A stretch of DNA of 64,000 nt from Curvibacter sp. PAE-UM (GCF_001432305.1 NZ_KQ483358.1:876881-940880); one strand, 5' to 3'. Counted from the stretch's first letter, positions 8,950-19,222 are shown. The notes: generated by a model not told the origin, from the letters alone. Made by a program: numbers and translations.

Positions 8950-9444
8950 TCAGCGCTGCAGCAACTGCACCGTGGTGTCGGTGTAGACCGACTCCAGCGG
9001 ATAACGCTGGCCGCGCAGGTGGTCTTCCATGCAGCGCACGAGCAGGGGGCTGCGATGCCGCGCGACACTGGCGCGGATCTCCTCGGGGGTGAGCCAGAGC
9101 GTGCGCACGATGCCGGTGTCCAGTTGGCGACCCGGTTCCACCGCGCCCAGCTCGCCGGCAAAGGCAAAACGCAGGTAGGTGATGTCCTCCACGCCGCCGT
9201 CCGGCTGCGGGCGCTGGAAGCGCGACAGGTAGATGCCCAGCAGATGCGTGGGTCTGAAGCGGTGGGTGGTTTCCTCCAGCGCCTCGCGCGCGCAGCCTTC
9301 GGCGGGGGACTCGCCCGGGTCCAGGTGACCCGCCGGGTTGTTGAGTTTCAGGCCTTCGGGGGTCTCTTCCTCGACCAGCAGAAAACGGCCTTCTCGCTCG
9401 ATGATGGCGGCCACGGTGACACTCGGTTTCCAGCGCATATTCAT
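8950..9444 (-). CDS. Nudix hydrolase (NudJ-like)
   Basis: A 164-residue protein with a complete Nudix box, GHLDPGESPAEGCAREALEE (G-x5-E-x7-REx2EE, about residues 39-58), which binds Mg2+ and cleaves X-linked nucleoside diphosphates. The N-terminus (KPSVTVAAIIEREGRFLLVEE) and length resemble the NudJ phosphatase group, which acts on thiamine or nucleotide pyrophosphates. The nearby ThDP enzyme makes thiamine diphosphate a tempting substrate, but NudJ proteins are also common elsewhere. The start may be the Met at 9444 or two residues later. Confidence 0.88.
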   Translation of the reverse strand: MNMRWKPSVTVAAIIEREGRFLLVEEETPEGLKLNNPAGHLDPGESPAEGCAREALEETTHRFRPTHLLGIYLSRFQRPQPDGGVEDITYLRFAFAGELGAVEPGRQLDTGIVRTLWLTPEEIRASVARHRSPLLVRCMEDHLRGQRYPLESVYTDTTVQLLQR

Positions 9445-9593
9445 ATGCGTGCATTATGAATCGGGCCTCAAATCGTTATACCGCTTATTCCTGGGCGGAA
9501 TGGATTTCTCAGTTAAGCTTTCGTGATGTGCGGACAGCGCCCTGGGGTGGGGCCTGCTTGACCGTCATGTCTATCATGTTCAGGAGTTGATTT

Positions 9594-11201
9594 ATGCAAG
9601 CTGGCACAGCTAAACCGGCGCAGCGCATCGGCGTGCCGCGGGAGATTTTCCCGGGCGAAAAGCGCGTGGCGACGGTGCCCGAGGTGGTGGAAAAGCTCAT
9701 CAAGCTCGGTTTCACGGTGGCCGTCGAATCCGGCGCCGGTGACGCCGCCAATTTCAGCGATGACACCTATCGCGCGGCCGGCGCTGAAGTCATCAACGGC
9801 GCCGCGGCGCTGTGGGCGGCTGCTGACATCGTGTTCAAGGTGCGCGCACCGAGCAAGGACGAAGTGGCGCTTTTGCGCGAGGGCAGCGCCCTCATCGGCT
9901 TCATCTGGCCGGCTCAGAACCCGGAACTGATGCAGCAACTGGCCGCCAAAAAAGTGACGGTGCTGGCCATCGACGCGCTGCCGCGCACGCTGAGCCGCGC
10001 CCAGAAGATGGACGCCCTGACCTCCATGGCCGGCGTCAGCGGCTACCGTGCCGTCATCGAGGCGGCCAACGCCTTCGGCCGCTTCTTCAACGGCCAGATC
10101 ACGGCCGCGGGCAAGGTGCCGCCGGCCAAGGTCTTCATCGCCGGCGCCGGCGTGGCCGGCCTCGCGGCCATCGGCACCGCCGCCAGCCTGGGTGCCATCG
10201 TGCGCGCCAATGACACCCGTGCCGAAGTGGCCGACCAGGTCGTGTCCCTGGGCGGCGAGTTCGTCAAGGTCGATTACGAAGAAGAGGGCTCGGGCGGCGG
10301 CGGTTACGCCAAGGTCATGAGCGAAGGCTTCCAGCAGGCGCAGCGCGAGATGTACGCCAAGCAGGCACGCGAAGTCGACATCATCATCACCACCGCCCTG
10401 ATCCCGGGCAAGCCGGCGCCCAAGCTCATCACCGCCGAGATGGTGAAGTCCATGAAACCGGGCAGCGTGATCGTCGACATGGCGGGCGAGCAGGGCGGCA
10501 ACTGCGAACTGACCGAACCCGGCCAGGCCGTGGTGAAACACGGTGTGACCATCGTCGGCTACACGGACCTGGCCTCGCGCCTGGCCAAGCAGTCGTCGAC
10601 CCTGTACGCGACCAACCTGTTCCGCGTTGCCGAGGAACTGTGCAAGGCCAAGGACGGTGTGGCCAACGTCAACATGGAAGACGACGCCATCCGCGGCCTG
10701 ACGGTCGTCAAGGACGGCAACATCACCTGGCCGGCCCCGCCGCTCAAGCAGGCAGCAGCGCCCGCGCCGAAGCCGGCCGCTGCACCGGTGGCCGAGAAGA
10801 AGGGTGGCCACGGCCACGGCAGCAGCGCCCCGCTGCCGGCCAAGACGCTGGCCATCATCTTCGCCGTGGCGGCGCTGGCCTTCTGGTTCATCGGTGCCTA
10901 CGCGCCGGCAGCCTTCCTGGGCCACTTCACGGTCTTCGTGCTGGCCTGTTTCATCGGCTACATGGTGGTCTGGAACGTGACCCCGGCGCTGCACACGCCG
11001 CTGATGAGCGTGACCAACGCCATCTCCAGCATCATTGCCATCGGCGCGCTGGTGCAGATCCTGCCGCCGGAGGCCGGCACGGGCGGTCGCCCTGACGCGC
11101 TGATCCGCTGGCTGGCCTTTGCCGGCATCGTGCTGACGGCCGTCAACATGTTCGGTGGCTTTTCGGTCACCCGCCGCATGCTTGCCATGTTCCGCAAATA
11201 A
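9594..11201 (+). CDS. pntA: NAD(P) transhydrogenase subunit alpha
   Basis: A 535-residue PntA. The NAD(H)-binding domain I starts with [20 protein letters not shown] and has the Rossmann motif [17 protein letters not shown] (about residues 177-193). A Pro/Ala/His-rich linker (about 380-415, with GHGHGS) leads to four C-terminal membrane segments. It is the full-length enterobacterial type, not the split alpha1/alpha2 type. With PntB it couples the proton gradient to NADPH formation in the inner membrane. The SD CAGGAG lies 8 bases before the ATG. pntB follows after 20 bases. Confidence 0.96.
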   Translation: MQAGTAKPAQRIGVPREIFPGEKRVATVPEVVEKLIKLGFTVAVESGAGDAANFSDDTYRAAGAEVINGAAALWAAADIVFKVRAPSKDEVALLREGSALIGFIWPAQNPELMQQLAAKKVTVLAIDALPRTLSRAQKMDALTSMAGVSGYRAVIEAANAFGRFFNGQITAAGKVPPAKVFIAGAGVAGLAAIGTAASLGAIVRANDTRAEVADQVVSLGGEFVKVDYEEEGSGGGGYAKVMSEGFQQAQREMYAKQAREVDIIITTALIPGKPAPKLITAEMVKSMKPGSVIVDMAGEQGGNCELTEPGQAVVKHGVTIVGYTDLASRLAKQSSTLYATNLFRVAEELCKAKDGVANVNMEDDAIRGLTVVKDGNITWPAPPLKQAAAPAPKPAAAPVAEKKGGHGHGSSAPLPAKTLAIIFAVAALAFWFIGAYAPAAFLGHFTVFVLACFIGYMVVWNVTPALHTPLMSVTNAISSIIAIGALVQILPPEAGTGGRPDALIRWLAFAGIVLTAVNMFGGFSVTRRMLAMFRK

Positions 11202-11221
11202 AAAAGAGAAGAAAGACGACC

Positions 11222-12637
11222 ATGTCCCAAAGTCTCGCTACGGTGGCCTACCTCGGTGCCGCCATCCTCTTCATCCTGAGCCTGGGTGGCCTGTCCAACC
11301 CTGAAACCTCGCGCCGCGGCAACCTGTTCGGCATGGTCGGCATGGCCCTGGCCGTGCTGGCCACGGTGTTCGGTCCGCGTGTCAGCGCAGCCGGCATCCC
11401 CTGGATCATCGCTGCGCTGGTGCTCGGCGGCAGCATCGGTCTCTACGCCGCCCGCGTGGTGAAGATGACGCAGATGCCCGAGCTGGTGGCGCTGATGCAC
11501 AGCCTGGTGGGCCTGGCGGCCTGTCTGGTCGGTTTTGCCAGCTACGTCGACACCTCGATCCAGCTCGCCGGCGCCGAAAAGGTCATCCACGAAGTGGAGA
11601 TCTACATCGGCATCCTGATCGGTGCGGTCACCTTCTCCGGTTCGCTGATCGCCTTCGGCAAGCTCAACGGCAAGATCGGTGGCAAGCCGCTGCTGCTGCC
11701 CGCCCGCCACTGGCTGAACCTGGCCGGCCTGCTGATCGTGATCTGGTTCGGACGCGAATTCATCCAGGCCAAGACGGTGGCCGAAGGCATGACGCCGCTG
11801 ATCGTGATGACGGTCATCGCCCTGCTGTTCGGCATCCACATGGTGATGGCCATCGGCGGCGCCGACATGCCGGTGGTGGTGTCCATGCTCAACAGCTACT
11901 CGGGCTGGGCCGCTGCGGCCACCGGCTTCATGCTGTCCAACGACCTGCTGATCGTCACCGGCGCGCTGGTGGGCTCCAGCGGTGCCATCCTGTCCTACAT
12001 CATGTGCAACGCGATGAACCGCAATTTCATCAGCGTGATCGCGGGGGGCTTCGGCTCCGGTGGCGGCTCCACCCCGGCCAAGTCGGGTGAGGCGGCCCAG
12101 CCGCAAGGTGAAGTCGTGCCCGTGAACGCGGCCGACACCGCCGAACTGTTGCGCGATGCCAAGAGCGTGATCATCGTGCCGGGTTACGGCATGGCGGTGG
12201 CCCAGGCCCAGCACACGGTGTACGAGATCACCAGGACCCTGCGTGAAAAAGGCGTCAAGGTGCGTTTTGCCATCCACCCGGTGGCCGGCCGCATGCCGGG
12301 CCACATGAACGTGCTGCTGGCCGAGGCCAAGGTGCCTTACGACATCGTGATGGAGATGGACGAGATCAACGAGGACTTCCCGGGCACCGACGTCGCCATG
12401 GTCATCGGCGCCAACGACATCGTCAACCCGGCCGCGCAGGACGACCCGGCCAGCCCCATCGCCGGCATGCCGGTGCTGGAGGTGTGGAAGGCCAAGACCT
12501 CCATCGTCATGAAGCGTTCCATGGCCTCGGGTTATGCCGGCGTGGACAACCCGCTGTTCTACAAAGAGAACAACCGCATGCTGTTCGGCGATGCCAAGAA
12601 GATGCTTGACGAGGTCCTGGGCGCACTCAAGGCCTGA
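11222..12637 (+). CDS. pntB: NAD(P) transhydrogenase subunit beta
   Basis: A 471-residue PntB. The first ~260 residues are membrane helices of the proton channel. The C-terminal third is the NADP(H)-binding domain III, with [38 protein letters not shown], the loop [21 protein letters not shown] and [14 protein letters not shown], all hallmarks of PntB. It forms an operon with pntA, and a strong terminator follows 35 bases later. Confidence 0.96.
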   Translation: MSQSLATVAYLGAAILFILSLGGLSNPETSRRGNLFGMVGMALAVLATVFGPRVSAAGIPWIIAALVLGGSIGLYAARVVKMTQMPELVALMHSLVGLAACLVGFASYVDTSIQLAGAEKVIHEVEIYIGILIGAVTFSGSLIAFGKLNGKIGGKPLLLPARHWLNLAGLLIVIWFGREFIQAKTVAEGMTPLIVMTVIALLFGIHMVMAIGGADMPVVVSMLNSYSGWAAAATGFMLSNDLLIVTGALVGSSGAILSYIMCNAMNRNFISVIAGGFGSGGGSTPAKSGEAAQPQGEVVPVNAADTAELLRDAKSVIIVPGYGMAVAQAQHTVYEITRTLREKGVKVRFAIHPVAGRMPGHMNVLLAEAKVPYDIVMEMDEINEDFPGTDVAMVIGANDIVNPAAQDDPASPIAGMPVLEVWKAKTSIVMKRSMASGYAGVDNPLFYKENNRMLFGDAKKMLDEVLGALKA

Positions 12638-12672
12638 CGAGGCATAATTTCCTGCCCGTCCAAAAAAGCACG

Positions 12673-12706
12673 ACCGTGCCGGGTGATACCCGGCACGGTT
12701 TTTTTT
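12673..12706 (+). terminator. Rho-independent terminator after pntAB
   Basis: A perfect 12-bp stem (ACCGTGCCGGGT / ACCCGGCACGGT) with a 3-base loop is followed by eight T residues. It lies between pntB and fadD and separates the two transcription units. Confidence 0.93.
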
Positions 12707-12742
12707 CGCCGCAACGCCACAAAATTATTAGGAGATCCGACC

Positions 12743-14419
12743 ATGACCGACCGACTCTGGCTCAAGAGCTACCCTGAAGGGGTGCCGGCCGATCTGCCGC
12801 CCTCGCCCTACCCCTCGCTGGTGGCCTTGATGGAAGAAAGCTTCCGCCAGTACGCCGACCGCCCGGCCTACAGCTTCATGGGCAAGGAGATGAGCTTCGG
12901 CGAGACCGACCGCCTCAGTCGTGCCTTCGCCGCCTACCTGCAGGGCCTGGGCCTGGCGCAGGGCGACCGCGTGGCCATCATGATGCCCAATGTGCCGCAG
13001 TACCCGGTGGTGGTGGCGGCCATCCTGCGCGCCGGTTACGTGGTGGTCAACGTCAACCCGCTGTACACGGCGCGCGAACTGGAGCACCAGCTCAAGGATT
13101 CGGGTTCCAAGGCCATCGTCATCATCGAGAACTTCGCCCACACGCTGGAGAAGTGCATCGCCGCCACGCCGGTCAAGCACGTGGTGCTGTGCGCCATGGG
13201 CGACCGCCTGGGCCTGCTCAAGGGCGCGCTGGTCAATTTCGTGGTGCGCAAGGTCAAGAAGATGGTGCCCGCCTTCAACCTGCCCGGCGCCGTGCGTTTC
13301 AACGATGCCATCGCCAAGGGTGAGCGCGGCACGCTGCGCCAGCCCGCGATCAAGCCTGACGACGTGGCCGTGCTGCAGTACACCGGCGGCACCACTGGCG
13401 TCTCCAAGGGCGCGGTGCTGCTGCATCGCAACGTCATTGCCAACGTGCTGCAGTCTCAACTCTGGAACGAGCCGGCCATGAAGAAGATCCCGGCCGGCCA
13501 GCAGTCCACGGGTATCTGCGCCCTGCCGCTGTACCACATCTTCGCCTTCACGGTGGGCATGATGCTGTCCATGCGCATGGGCGCCAAGCTCATCCTGATC
13601 CCCAACCCGCGCGACCTGCCTGCCGTGCTCAAGGAGCTGTCCAAGCACGTCTTCCACAGCTTCCCGGCGGTCAACACCCTGTTCAATGGCCTGGCCAACC
13701 ACCCCGACTTCAACAAGGTGGACTGGAGCAACCTGAAGGTCTCGGTCGGCGGCGGCATGGCTGTGCAGGGTGCGGTGGCGCAGAAGTGGTTCGAGAAGAC
13801 CGGCTGCCCGATCTGCGAGGGCTACGGCCTGTCGGAGACCAGCCCCTCGGCCAGCTGCAACCCGGTGACGGCGACCGAATACACCGGCACCATCGGCGTG
13901 CCGATCCCCGGTACCTGGATGAAGATCATCGACGACGACGGCCGCGACGTGCCCCAGGGCCAGCCCGGCGAGATCGCCATCAAGGGTCCCCAGGTCATGG
14001 CCGGCTACTGGCAGCGCCCGGACGAGACCGCCAAGGTCATGACACCGGATGGCTGGTTCAAGAGCGGTGACGTGGGCATCATGGATGAGCGCGGTTTCTT
14101 CCGCATCGTCGACCGCAAGAAGGACATGATCCTGGTCAGCGGTTTCAACGTCTACCCCAACGAGGTTGAGGACGTGGTGGCCAAGCTCGACGGCGTACTG
14201 GAGTGCGCCTGTGTGGGCGTGGCCGATGCCCAGACCGGTGAGGCCGTCAAGCTCGTGATCGTGAAGAAGGACCCGGCCCTCACCGAGGAGAAGGTGCGCG
14301 CCTGGTGCCGCGAGAACATGACCGGCTACAAGCAGCCCAAGGTGATCGAGTTCCGCACCGACCTGCCCAAGACCCCGGTCGGCAAGATCCTGCGCCGCGA
14401 ATTGCGAGACGCAAAGTAA
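12743..14419 (+). CDS. fadD: Long-chain fatty acid-CoA ligase FadD
   Basis: A 558-residue acyl-CoA synthetase of the adenylate-forming family (E. coli FadD is 561). Motifs: P-loop-like YTGGTTGVSKGA (about residues 213-224), GYGLSETSP, GEIAIKGPQVMAGYW, and DGWFKSGDVG before the C-terminal domain, with DRKKDMILVSGFNVYPNEVE as the FadD signature and PKTPVGKILRR near the end. The start at 12743 has a clear SD (TTAGGAG); the frame is open 60 bases further up, but that part overlaps the end of the terminator region. mtnN follows 13 bases later. Confidence 0.94.
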   Translation: MTDRLWLKSYPEGVPADLPPSPYPSLVALMEESFRQYADRPAYSFMGKEMSFGETDRLSRAFAAYLQGLGLAQGDRVAIMMPNVPQYPVVVAAILRAGYVVVNVNPLYTARELEHQLKDSGSKAIVIIENFAHTLEKCIAATPVKHVVLCAMGDRLGLLKGALVNFVVRKVKKMVPAFNLPGAVRFNDAIAKGERGTLRQPAIKPDDVAVLQYTGGTTGVSKGAVLLHRNVIANVLQSQLWNEPAMKKIPAGQQSTGICALPLYHIFAFTVGMMLSMRMGAKLILIPNPRDLPAVLKELSKHVFHSFPAVNTLFNGLANHPDFNKVDWSNLKVSVGGGMAVQGAVAQKWFEKTGCPICEGYGLSETSPSASCNPVTATEYTGTIGVPIPGTWMKIIDDDGRDVPQGQPGEIAIKGPQVMAGYWQRPDETAKVMTPDGWFKSGDVGIMDERGFFRIVDRKKDMILVSGFNVYPNEVEDVVAKLDGVLECACVGVADAQTGEAVKLVIVKKDPALTEEKVRAWCRENMTGYKQPKVIEFRTDLPKTPVGKILRRELRDAK

Positions 14420-14432
14420 AGACTGATCGCTC

Positions 14433-15170
14433 ATGACCACGGCCATCCTGAGTGCGCTGGCCGAGGAGCAGCAGGGGCTGATCGATCTGTTGCGTGAACC
14501 CCGGCGCGTGACGCGCGCCGGGCGCGAATTCTGGTTGGGTGAGTTGCACGGCACGCCCGTCGTGCTCGCCTTTTCGCGCATCGGCAAGGTGGCGGCGGCC
14601 ACCACGACCACCACCCTGATCGAGGCCTTCGGCGCGCAGCGCCTGGTTTTCACCGGTGTGGCCGGCGGCATCGGCCCCGGCGTCCAGGTGGGTGACGTGG
14701 TGGTGGCCAGCGAGTTCGTGCAGCACGACATGGATGCCTCGCCGCTGTTCCCACGCTACCAGATCCCCCTCTACGACCGCGAGCGTTTTGCCTGCGACAT
14801 CGCCCTGGGCGACGCGCTGCTGGCAGCAAGCCGTGCCGGCCTGGAAAGCCTGGCCTTGCCAGCCACGGTCCACCACGGCCTGATCGCCAGCGGCGACCGT
14901 TTCGTTTCGGCCGCCGAGGAGGCGCGGGCCCTGCACGCCGCACTCAGCGCAGCCGGTCACCCGCCCCTGGCCGTGGAGATGGAAGGCGCCGCCGTGGCCC
15001 AGGTCTGCCACGACTACGGCATCCCCTTCGCCGCCGTGCGCACCATCTCCGACCGCGCCGACGACACGGCGCACGTGGACTTCCCGAAGTTCGTCACCGA
15101 AGTCGCCAGCCGCTACGCTCTCGCGATCATCGACGAGTTTGTGCGTGGCTTGAACGTGCCAAAGCGATAG
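14433..15170 (+). CDS. mtnN: 5'-methylthioadenosine/S-adenosylhomocysteine nucleosidase
   Basis: A 245-residue phosphorylase/hydrolase-fold nucleosidase. It has AILSALAEEQ at the N-terminus (the E. coli active-site Glu lies in this segment), FTGVAGGIGPGVQVGDVVV, SGDRFV, VEMEGAAVAQVC (substrate ribose Glu) and TISDRADD (catalytic Asp). It splits MTA and SAH to adenine and the thioribose or ribosyl product in methionine salvage and methyl-cycle clean-up. It probably shares a transcript with fadD, although the two have no functional link. Confidence 0.9.
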   Translation: MTTAILSALAEEQQGLIDLLREPRRVTRAGREFWLGELHGTPVVLAFSRIGKVAAATTTTTLIEAFGAQRLVFTGVAGGIGPGVQVGDVVVASEFVQHDMDASPLFPRYQIPLYDRERFACDIALGDALLAASRAGLESLALPATVHHGLIASGDRFVSAAEEARALHAALSAAGHPPLAVEMEGAAVAQVCHDYGIPFAAVRTISDRADDTAHVDFPKFVTEVASRYALAIIDEFVRGLNVPKR

Positions 15171-15211
15171 CGAAGGGCGCCACGCGAGAAGGGATTGATA
15201 CGGGGAACGCC

Positions 15212-15296
15212 GTGGAACCGGCTTTGCCGGGCCACTGGCGTTGTCCCCCTCAGGGGGAGAGGGCCGCTACACGCAGTGAGCGGTCAACAGGGGGAG
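15212..15296. repeat. Intergenic repeat copy A between convergent mtnN and corA
   Basis: A C/G-run-rich segment with GCCGGGCCACTGG, TCCCCCTCAGGGGGA and the 16-mer GCTACACGCAGTGAGC. The 16-mer recurs exactly in the repeat at 18714-18793. The CCCCCTcagGGGGG core can fold into a hairpin and may terminate both converging genes. I recognise this type as a common intergenic repeat of Comamonadaceae genomes (from memory, not searched). Confidence 0.6.
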
Positions 15297-15297
15297 A

Positions 15298-16284
15298 TCA
15301 CTTCAACCAGCCCCGCTTGCGGAAGTACCACATCGGCACCAGTGCGCTGGCCAGCATCAGCACCAGCGCGAAGGGGTAGCCCCAGGTCTGCGCCAATTCC
15401 GGCATGTACTGGAAGTTCATGCCGTAGATGCTGGCGATCAGCGTGGGCGGCAGCAGGGCGACGCTGGCCACCGAGAAGATCTTGATGATCTTGTTCTGGT
15501 TGATGTTGATGAAACCGACGGTCGCATCCATCAGGAAGTTGATCTTGTCGAAGAGGAAGGCGGTGTGCGAGTCCAGCGAGTCGATGTCGCGCAGGATCTG
15601 GCGCGCCTCCTCGAACTGCTCGGAATTCAGCATCTTGCTGCGCATCATGAAGCTGACCGCGCGGCGCGTGTCCATGACGTTGCGCCGGATGCGGCCGTTC
15701 AGGTCTTCCTGGCGGGCGATGGCGCCCAGCACCTCACCGGCCAAGGCGTCGGTCACGTCGCCAGCGAGCACCAGCTTGCCGGCTTTTTCCAGCTCGTCGT
15801 AGATGCCTTCGAGCGTGTCGGCCGAGTACTCGGCGTCGGCGTCGAAGAGCTTGAGCAGCACCTCCTTGGCGTCCTCGATCAGGCCGGGGGCGCGGCGTGC
15901 GCGCATGCGCAGCAGGCGGAACACCGGCACGTCCTCGTCGTGGATGGAGAACAGAACGCCCTTGCTCTTGAGGCTGGCGTTCACGAGGTTGAGGATGAAG
16001 GCCACGCGCACGGTGCGCGGCTCGGCGTCGTCGGCGATCAGGAAGTCGCTGCGAATGTGCAGTTCGCCGTTGTCTTCCTCATAGAAGCGGGCGGATTCCT
16101 CGATGTCCTCGTCCATCGCGTCTTCCGGGATGGACAGGCCGTAGTACTGCTTGACCCAGCGCTTCTCTTCGAGTGTGGGCGATTCGAGGTCAACCCAGAT
16201 GGGCTGGAACTTGGAAAGCTCCTCCAGCGACTCGATCTCTTCCTGGAAGAGCCGGCCGTTGGCGAGCGTGAAGATGTTGAGCAT
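15298..16284 (-). CDS. corA: Magnesium/cobalt transporter CorA
   Basis: A 328-residue 2-TM-GxN channel. The long acidic, helical cytoplasmic domain (about residues 1-265) is followed by two C-terminal membrane helices and the selectivity motif YGMN (Gly at about residue 288), with the short loop [13 protein letters not shown] and a basic tail KRGWLK. CorA forms pentameric Mg2+ channels in the inner membrane. It is monocistronic and faces away from hpf. Confidence 0.94.
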   Translation of the reverse strand: MLNIFTLANGRLFQEEIESLEELSKFQPIWVDLESPTLEEKRWVKQYYGLSIPEDAMDEDIEESARFYEEDNGELHIRSDFLIADDAEPRTVRVAFILNLVNASLKSKGVLFSIHDEDVPVFRLLRMRARRAPGLIEDAKEVLLKLFDADAEYSADTLEGIYDELEKAGKLVLAGDVTDALAGEVLGAIARQEDLNGRIRRNVMDTRRAVSFMMRSKMLNSEQFEEARQILRDIDSLDSHTAFLFDKINFLMDATVGFININQNKIIKIFSVASVALLPPTLIASIYGMNFQYMPELAQTWGYPFALVLMLASALVPMWYFRKRGWLK

Positions 16285-16737
16285 GGCTCACTCCCTCTTG
16301 GTTGGGGCATCGGGCGGGTGGGGGGTGGGGCGTGGCTTCCAACCCCCGATGCCGGGAGTCGAAAGCTACCGACTAGGGCAGGTTTCCAAGGAGCGATCTC
16401 CGGAGTGACGACAGGCGCAATTATGGCACTGTGCCGGCTTGCAGAAGGGGGGATTTGCAGGTCTGCAGGGCCTGGGCCCGGGCTCGCGGAGGGTGCGAGG
16501 AGTTGCTGCAATCCAGGCATTCTGCACCGGTGTGTGCAGGCTGGCAAGCCCCCGCGCGACAGGCGGAATTCAAGGGGCGAAGTCCGCAAAAAACTTGTGC
16601 GGCATCAAGGAAAAGGGATTGCATTTCGAGCGGGCCGGGCGCATAGTGAATTTGCCTGCAGCAGCGAAGTCCGAAGTGTCGTCGGGCTTCGCAGGTGCGG
16701 GCGGCAGTTCAAATCCGAGAGCAACAGGAGGCTACTC
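16285..16737. other. Intergenic region between corA and hpf
   Basis: A 453-base gap between divergent genes. It holds the probable hpf promoter near its right end (16619-16647) and a small palindrome, GGCACTGTGCC (16425-16435). The reading frames crossing it have no protein-like features. In many related genomes rpoN precedes hpf; it is not present here. Confidence 0.6.
16619..16647 (+). promoter_or_regulatory. Candidate promoter for hpf-ptsN
   Basis: TTGCAT (16619-16624), a 17-base spacer and CATAGT (16642-16647) resemble a sigma-70 promoter. A leader of about 85 bases with the SD CAGGAGG would follow. The spacing is ideal but the boxes are only moderate. Confidence 0.35.
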
Positions 16738-17070
16738 ATGAACCTGACGATCAGCGGTCATCACCTCGAAGTCACCCCGGCCTTGCGCAGTTATGTCACG
16801 ACCAAGCTTGATCGAATCACCCGGCACTTTGACCAGGTTGTCGATGTCAAGGTGCTACTCACCGTTGAAAAACAGAAGGAAAAGGAACGACGGCAACGCG
16901 CCGAATGCAATATCCACGTCAAGGGCAACGACCTGTTTGCGGAAAGCTCCCACGAGGACCTGTACGCTGCCGTGGATGAACTGGTCGACAAGCTCGACCG
17001 CCAGGTGGTGCGCCACAAGGACCGCCTCCAGGACCATCATCACGACGCTGCCAAGCGCCTGATGCAATAG
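16738..17070 (+). CDS. hpf: Ribosome hibernation promoting factor (short form)
   Basis: A 110-residue S30AE/HPF family protein: [20 protein letters not shown], then [18 protein letters not shown] and the segment [19 protein letters not shown]. It has no C-terminal dimerisation domain, so it is the short type, which acts with RMF to make 100S ribosomes in gammaproteobacteria. The SD CAGGAGG precedes the ATG; the frame is open far upstream, but the extension is meaningless sequence. It is upstream of ptsN, a common order near rpoN. Confidence 0.93.
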   Translation: MNLTISGHHLEVTPALRSYVTTKLDRITRHFDQVVDVKVLLTVEKQKEKERRQRAECNIHVKGNDLFAESSHEDLYAAVDELVDKLDRQVVRHKDRLQDHHHDAAKRLMQ

Positions 17071-17116
17071 CCGGACGGCCACAGGGACAGGGCTGCGCGC
17101 CCGTCCCGCCCAAAGC

Positions 17117-17142
17117 AGCCGCGGGCCCTCCGCGGCTTTTTT
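17117..17142 (+). terminator. Terminator after hpf
   Basis: An 8-bp stem AGCCGCGG/CCGCGGCT with a 5-base loop is followed by six T residues. It lies between hpf and ptsN, so ptsN needs read-through or its own promoter. Confidence 0.8.
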
Positions 17143-17144
17143 GT

Positions 17145-17196
17145 CGCCGGACCATCCCAAGCCCCTCGGGGGCGACCCACGTCAGCGGGGGAGCGT
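17145..17196. repeat. Intergenic repeat copy B between hpf and ptsN
   Basis: A degenerate relative of the repeats at 15212-15296 and 18714-18793: ACCATCCCAAGCCCCTCGGG, then GGCGACCCACGTCAGCGGGG and GAGCG. Unlike the other two it sits between genes pointing the same way. Confidence 0.4.
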
Positions 17197-17237
17197 TGGA
17201 GGACGTTTTGTGTGCATAATCTGCCCACTCGAACATC

Positions 17238-17705
17238 ATGAATCGTCTTGCGTCCATCCTGCCGACCGCACAAGTGCTTGTGCATGTCGATGCCACGAGC
17301 AAAAAACGCGCGTTCGAGGAAGTGGGCCTGCTGTTCGAGAACCTGCATGGCCTCAACCGCGCCCTGGTGACCGACAGCCTGTTTGCGCGGGAGCGCCTGG
17401 GCTCCACCGGTCTGGGTCACGGCGTGGCCATTCCGCACGGACGCATCAAGGGCCTGAAGGCGCCGATGGCTGCCGTGCTGCAGCTGGCCCAGCCCATTGG
17501 CTTCGACGCGCCGGACGAGTTGCCGGTCAGCCTGTTGATCTTCCTGCTGGTGCCCGAGGCGGCCACCCAGAAACACCTGGAAATCCTGTCCGAGATCGCC
17601 GAGCTGCTGAGCGACACCGCGCTGCGCGCCAAGCTCAACAGCAGCGCCACCTCCACCGAATTGCACGCGCTGATCGCCAGCTGGCGCTCGGCCCAGCCGG
17701 CCTGA
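17238..17705 (+). CDS. ptsN: Nitrogen PTS enzyme IIA (PtsN/EIIA-Ntr)
   Basis: A 155-residue PTS EIIA type-2 domain. The phosphorylated His lies in [15 protein letters not shown] (about residues 57-71). [18 protein letters not shown] and [21 protein letters not shown] are family segments. PtsN is a regulatory, not sugar-transporting, EIIA that receives phosphate from NPr; here it lies next to hprK, as in most betaproteobacteria. It is probably co-transcribed with hprK (19-base gap). Confidence 0.94.
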   Translation: MNRLASILPTAQVLVHVDATSKKRAFEEVGLLFENLHGLNRALVTDSLFARERLGSTGLGHGVAIPHGRIKGLKAPMAAVLQLAQPIGFDAPDELPVSLLIFLLVPEAATQKHLEILSEIAELLSDTALRAKLNSSATSTELHALIASWRSAQPA

Positions 17706-17724
17706 GCCCGGCCGTCCGCCCGAC

Positions 17725-18672
17725 ATGAGACCCACCGTCGTCAGCGCCGAGGTCCTGTTCGAGGAGTTCCGTGCCAAGCTCAAGTGGGAGTGGGTCGCCG
17801 GCCTGGGGGCTTCCGAGCGCCGTTTCGACGAGGTGGCCGTGCGCGCCGCCCGCTCGGGTGCCGACCTGGTGGGCTACCTGAATTACATCCATCCTTATCG
17901 CGTGCAGGTGCTGGGCGAGCGCGAGATCGCCTATCTGACCAGCGCCACGCCGGAAGACTGCGAGCGCCGGATCTCGCGCATCACCACGCTGGAGCCCCCG
18001 GTGCTGGTGCTGGCCGACGCGCAGAAGGTGCCACCGGCCCTGCAGGCCATGTGCGAGGGCGCCAACATTCCCATGTTCGCCTCGCCGGAGTCCTCGGCTT
18101 ACGTGATCGACGTGTTGCGCAGCTACCTCTCGCGCCACTTTGCCGACCGGGCCTCCATGCACGGCGTGCTGATGGACATCCTGGGCCTGGGCGTGCTGAT
18201 CACCGGCGAATCCGGCCTGGGCAAGAGCGAGCTGGGGCTGGAGCTGATCTCGCGCGGCCACGGCCTGGTGGCCGACGACGCCGTGGACCTCTACCGCGTG
18301 AACCAGGACACCATCGAAGGCCGCTGCCCCGAGCTGCTGCGCAACCTGCTCGAAGTGCGCGGCATCGGCCTGCTCGACATCAAGGCCATCTTCGGTGAGA
18401 CCGCCGTGCGGCGCAAGATGCGCCTCAAGCTCATCGTGCACCTGGTGCGGCGCGAGACCCTGGAGCGCGACTACGAGCGCATCCCCTACGAGCCGCTCAC
18501 GCAGGACGTGCTGGGCATCCCGGTGCGTAAGGCGGTGATCCAGGTGGTGGCCGGTCGCAACCTGGCCGTGCTGGTGGAGGCGGCCGTGCGCAACACCATC
18601 CTGCAGCTGCGCGGCATCGACACCTACCAGGAATTCGTGGAGCGCCACCGCAAGGCGATGGGCGAGAGCTGA
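17725..18672 (+). CDS. hprK: HPr kinase/phosphorylase
   Basis: A 315-residue bifunctional HPr(Ser) kinase/phosphorylase. The Walker A motif GESGLGKSE (about residues 159-167) is followed by [11 protein letters not shown] and the HprK signature [17 protein letters not shown]. The N-terminal domain (residues 1-130) is also complete. In proteobacteria HprK works with PtsN/NPr in the regulatory PTS. The gene converges with fur. Confidence 0.95.
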   Translation: MRPTVVSAEVLFEEFRAKLKWEWVAGLGASERRFDEVAVRAARSGADLVGYLNYIHPYRVQVLGEREIAYLTSATPEDCERRISRITTLEPPVLVLADAQKVPPALQAMCEGANIPMFASPESSAYVIDVLRSYLSRHFADRASMHGVLMDILGLGVLITGESGLGKSELGLELISRGHGLVADDAVDLYRVNQDTIEGRCPELLRNLLEVRGIGLLDIKAIFGETAVRRKMRLKLIVHLVRRETLERDYERIPYEPLTQDVLGIPVRKAVIQVVAGRNLAVLVEAAVRNTILQLRGIDTYQEFVERHRKAMGES

Positions 18673-18713
18673 GGCCGACGCCCCGGTTCAGTGGCTGCCG
18701 CCGCTGCGCCCGC

Positions 18714-18793
18714 CGTTGCCGCCGGGCCGTCCCAAGGCGACGACGGCCCCCGCGGGGGGCAGCGGCTACACGCAGTGAGCAAGCGTGGGGGCG
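18714..18793. repeat. Intergenic repeat copy C between convergent hprK and fur
   Basis: Contains GCCGGGCCGTCCCAAGGCGA, GGCCCCCGCGGGGGGCAGCG and the 16-mer GCTACACGCAGTGAGC shared exactly with 15212-15296. The CCCCCgcGGGGG core folds on itself. It directly abuts the fur stop codon and is the only obvious termination structure for both converging genes. Confidence 0.6.
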
Positions 18794-19222
18794 CTATTTA
18801 GTGCGGTTCGGGCACTTGTCCTTGGTGCAGTGGGCGTAGAGGCTGAGCGCGTGCTCGGCCAGTTCGAAGCCGCGTGTCCTGGCCACGGCGTTCTGCCGGC
18901 TCTCGATCTCGGCATCGAAAAATTCCTCGACCTTGCCGCAGTCCAGGCAGACCAGGTGGTCGTGGTGCTGGCCTTCGTTGAGTTCGAAGATGGCCTTGCC
19001 GCCTTCGAAGTTGCTGCGCGTCAGGATGCCGGCTTGCTCGAACTGGGTCAGCACGCGGTAGACCGTGGCCAGGCCCACGTCCGAGCGATCCTCCAGCAGT
19101 ACGCGAAACACGTCCTCCGCGCTCATGTGGCGCTGGGCGCCTTTCTGGAAGATTTCCAGCACCTTCAGGCGGGGCAGCGTGGCTTTCAGGCCGGTGCTCT
19201 TGAGTTCGTCGATGGTGTTCAT
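18794..19222 (-). CDS. fur: Ferric uptake regulator Fur
   Basis: A 142-residue Fur. The N-terminal winged helix contains [25 protein letters not shown] and [18 protein letters not shown]; the C-terminal domain has the metal-binding segment [18 protein letters not shown] and late Cys/His residues (HCTKDKC). It represses iron-uptake genes with Fe2+ as cofactor. It is divergent from bamE, an arrangement known in Pseudomonas and Xanthomonas (fur-omlA). Confidence 0.95.
   Translation of the reverse strand: MNTIDELKSTGLKATLPRLKVLEIFQKGAQRHMSAEDVFRVLLEDRSDVGLATVYRVLTQFEQAGILTRSNFEGGKAIFELNEGQHHDHLVCLDCGKVEEFFDAEIESRQNAVARTRGFELAEHALSLYAHCTKDKCPNRTK

Noticed and set aside
16424-16443. Possible sigma-54 promoter (TGGCAC...TTGCA)
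   Set aside because: The spacer is 9 bases instead of the 5 needed between these boxes.
15565-16737. Long N-terminal extension of hpf (frame open for about 390 codons)
   Set aside because: The extension lies antisense to corA and in the intergenic gap, and hpf has a good SD and the usual N-terminus at 16738.
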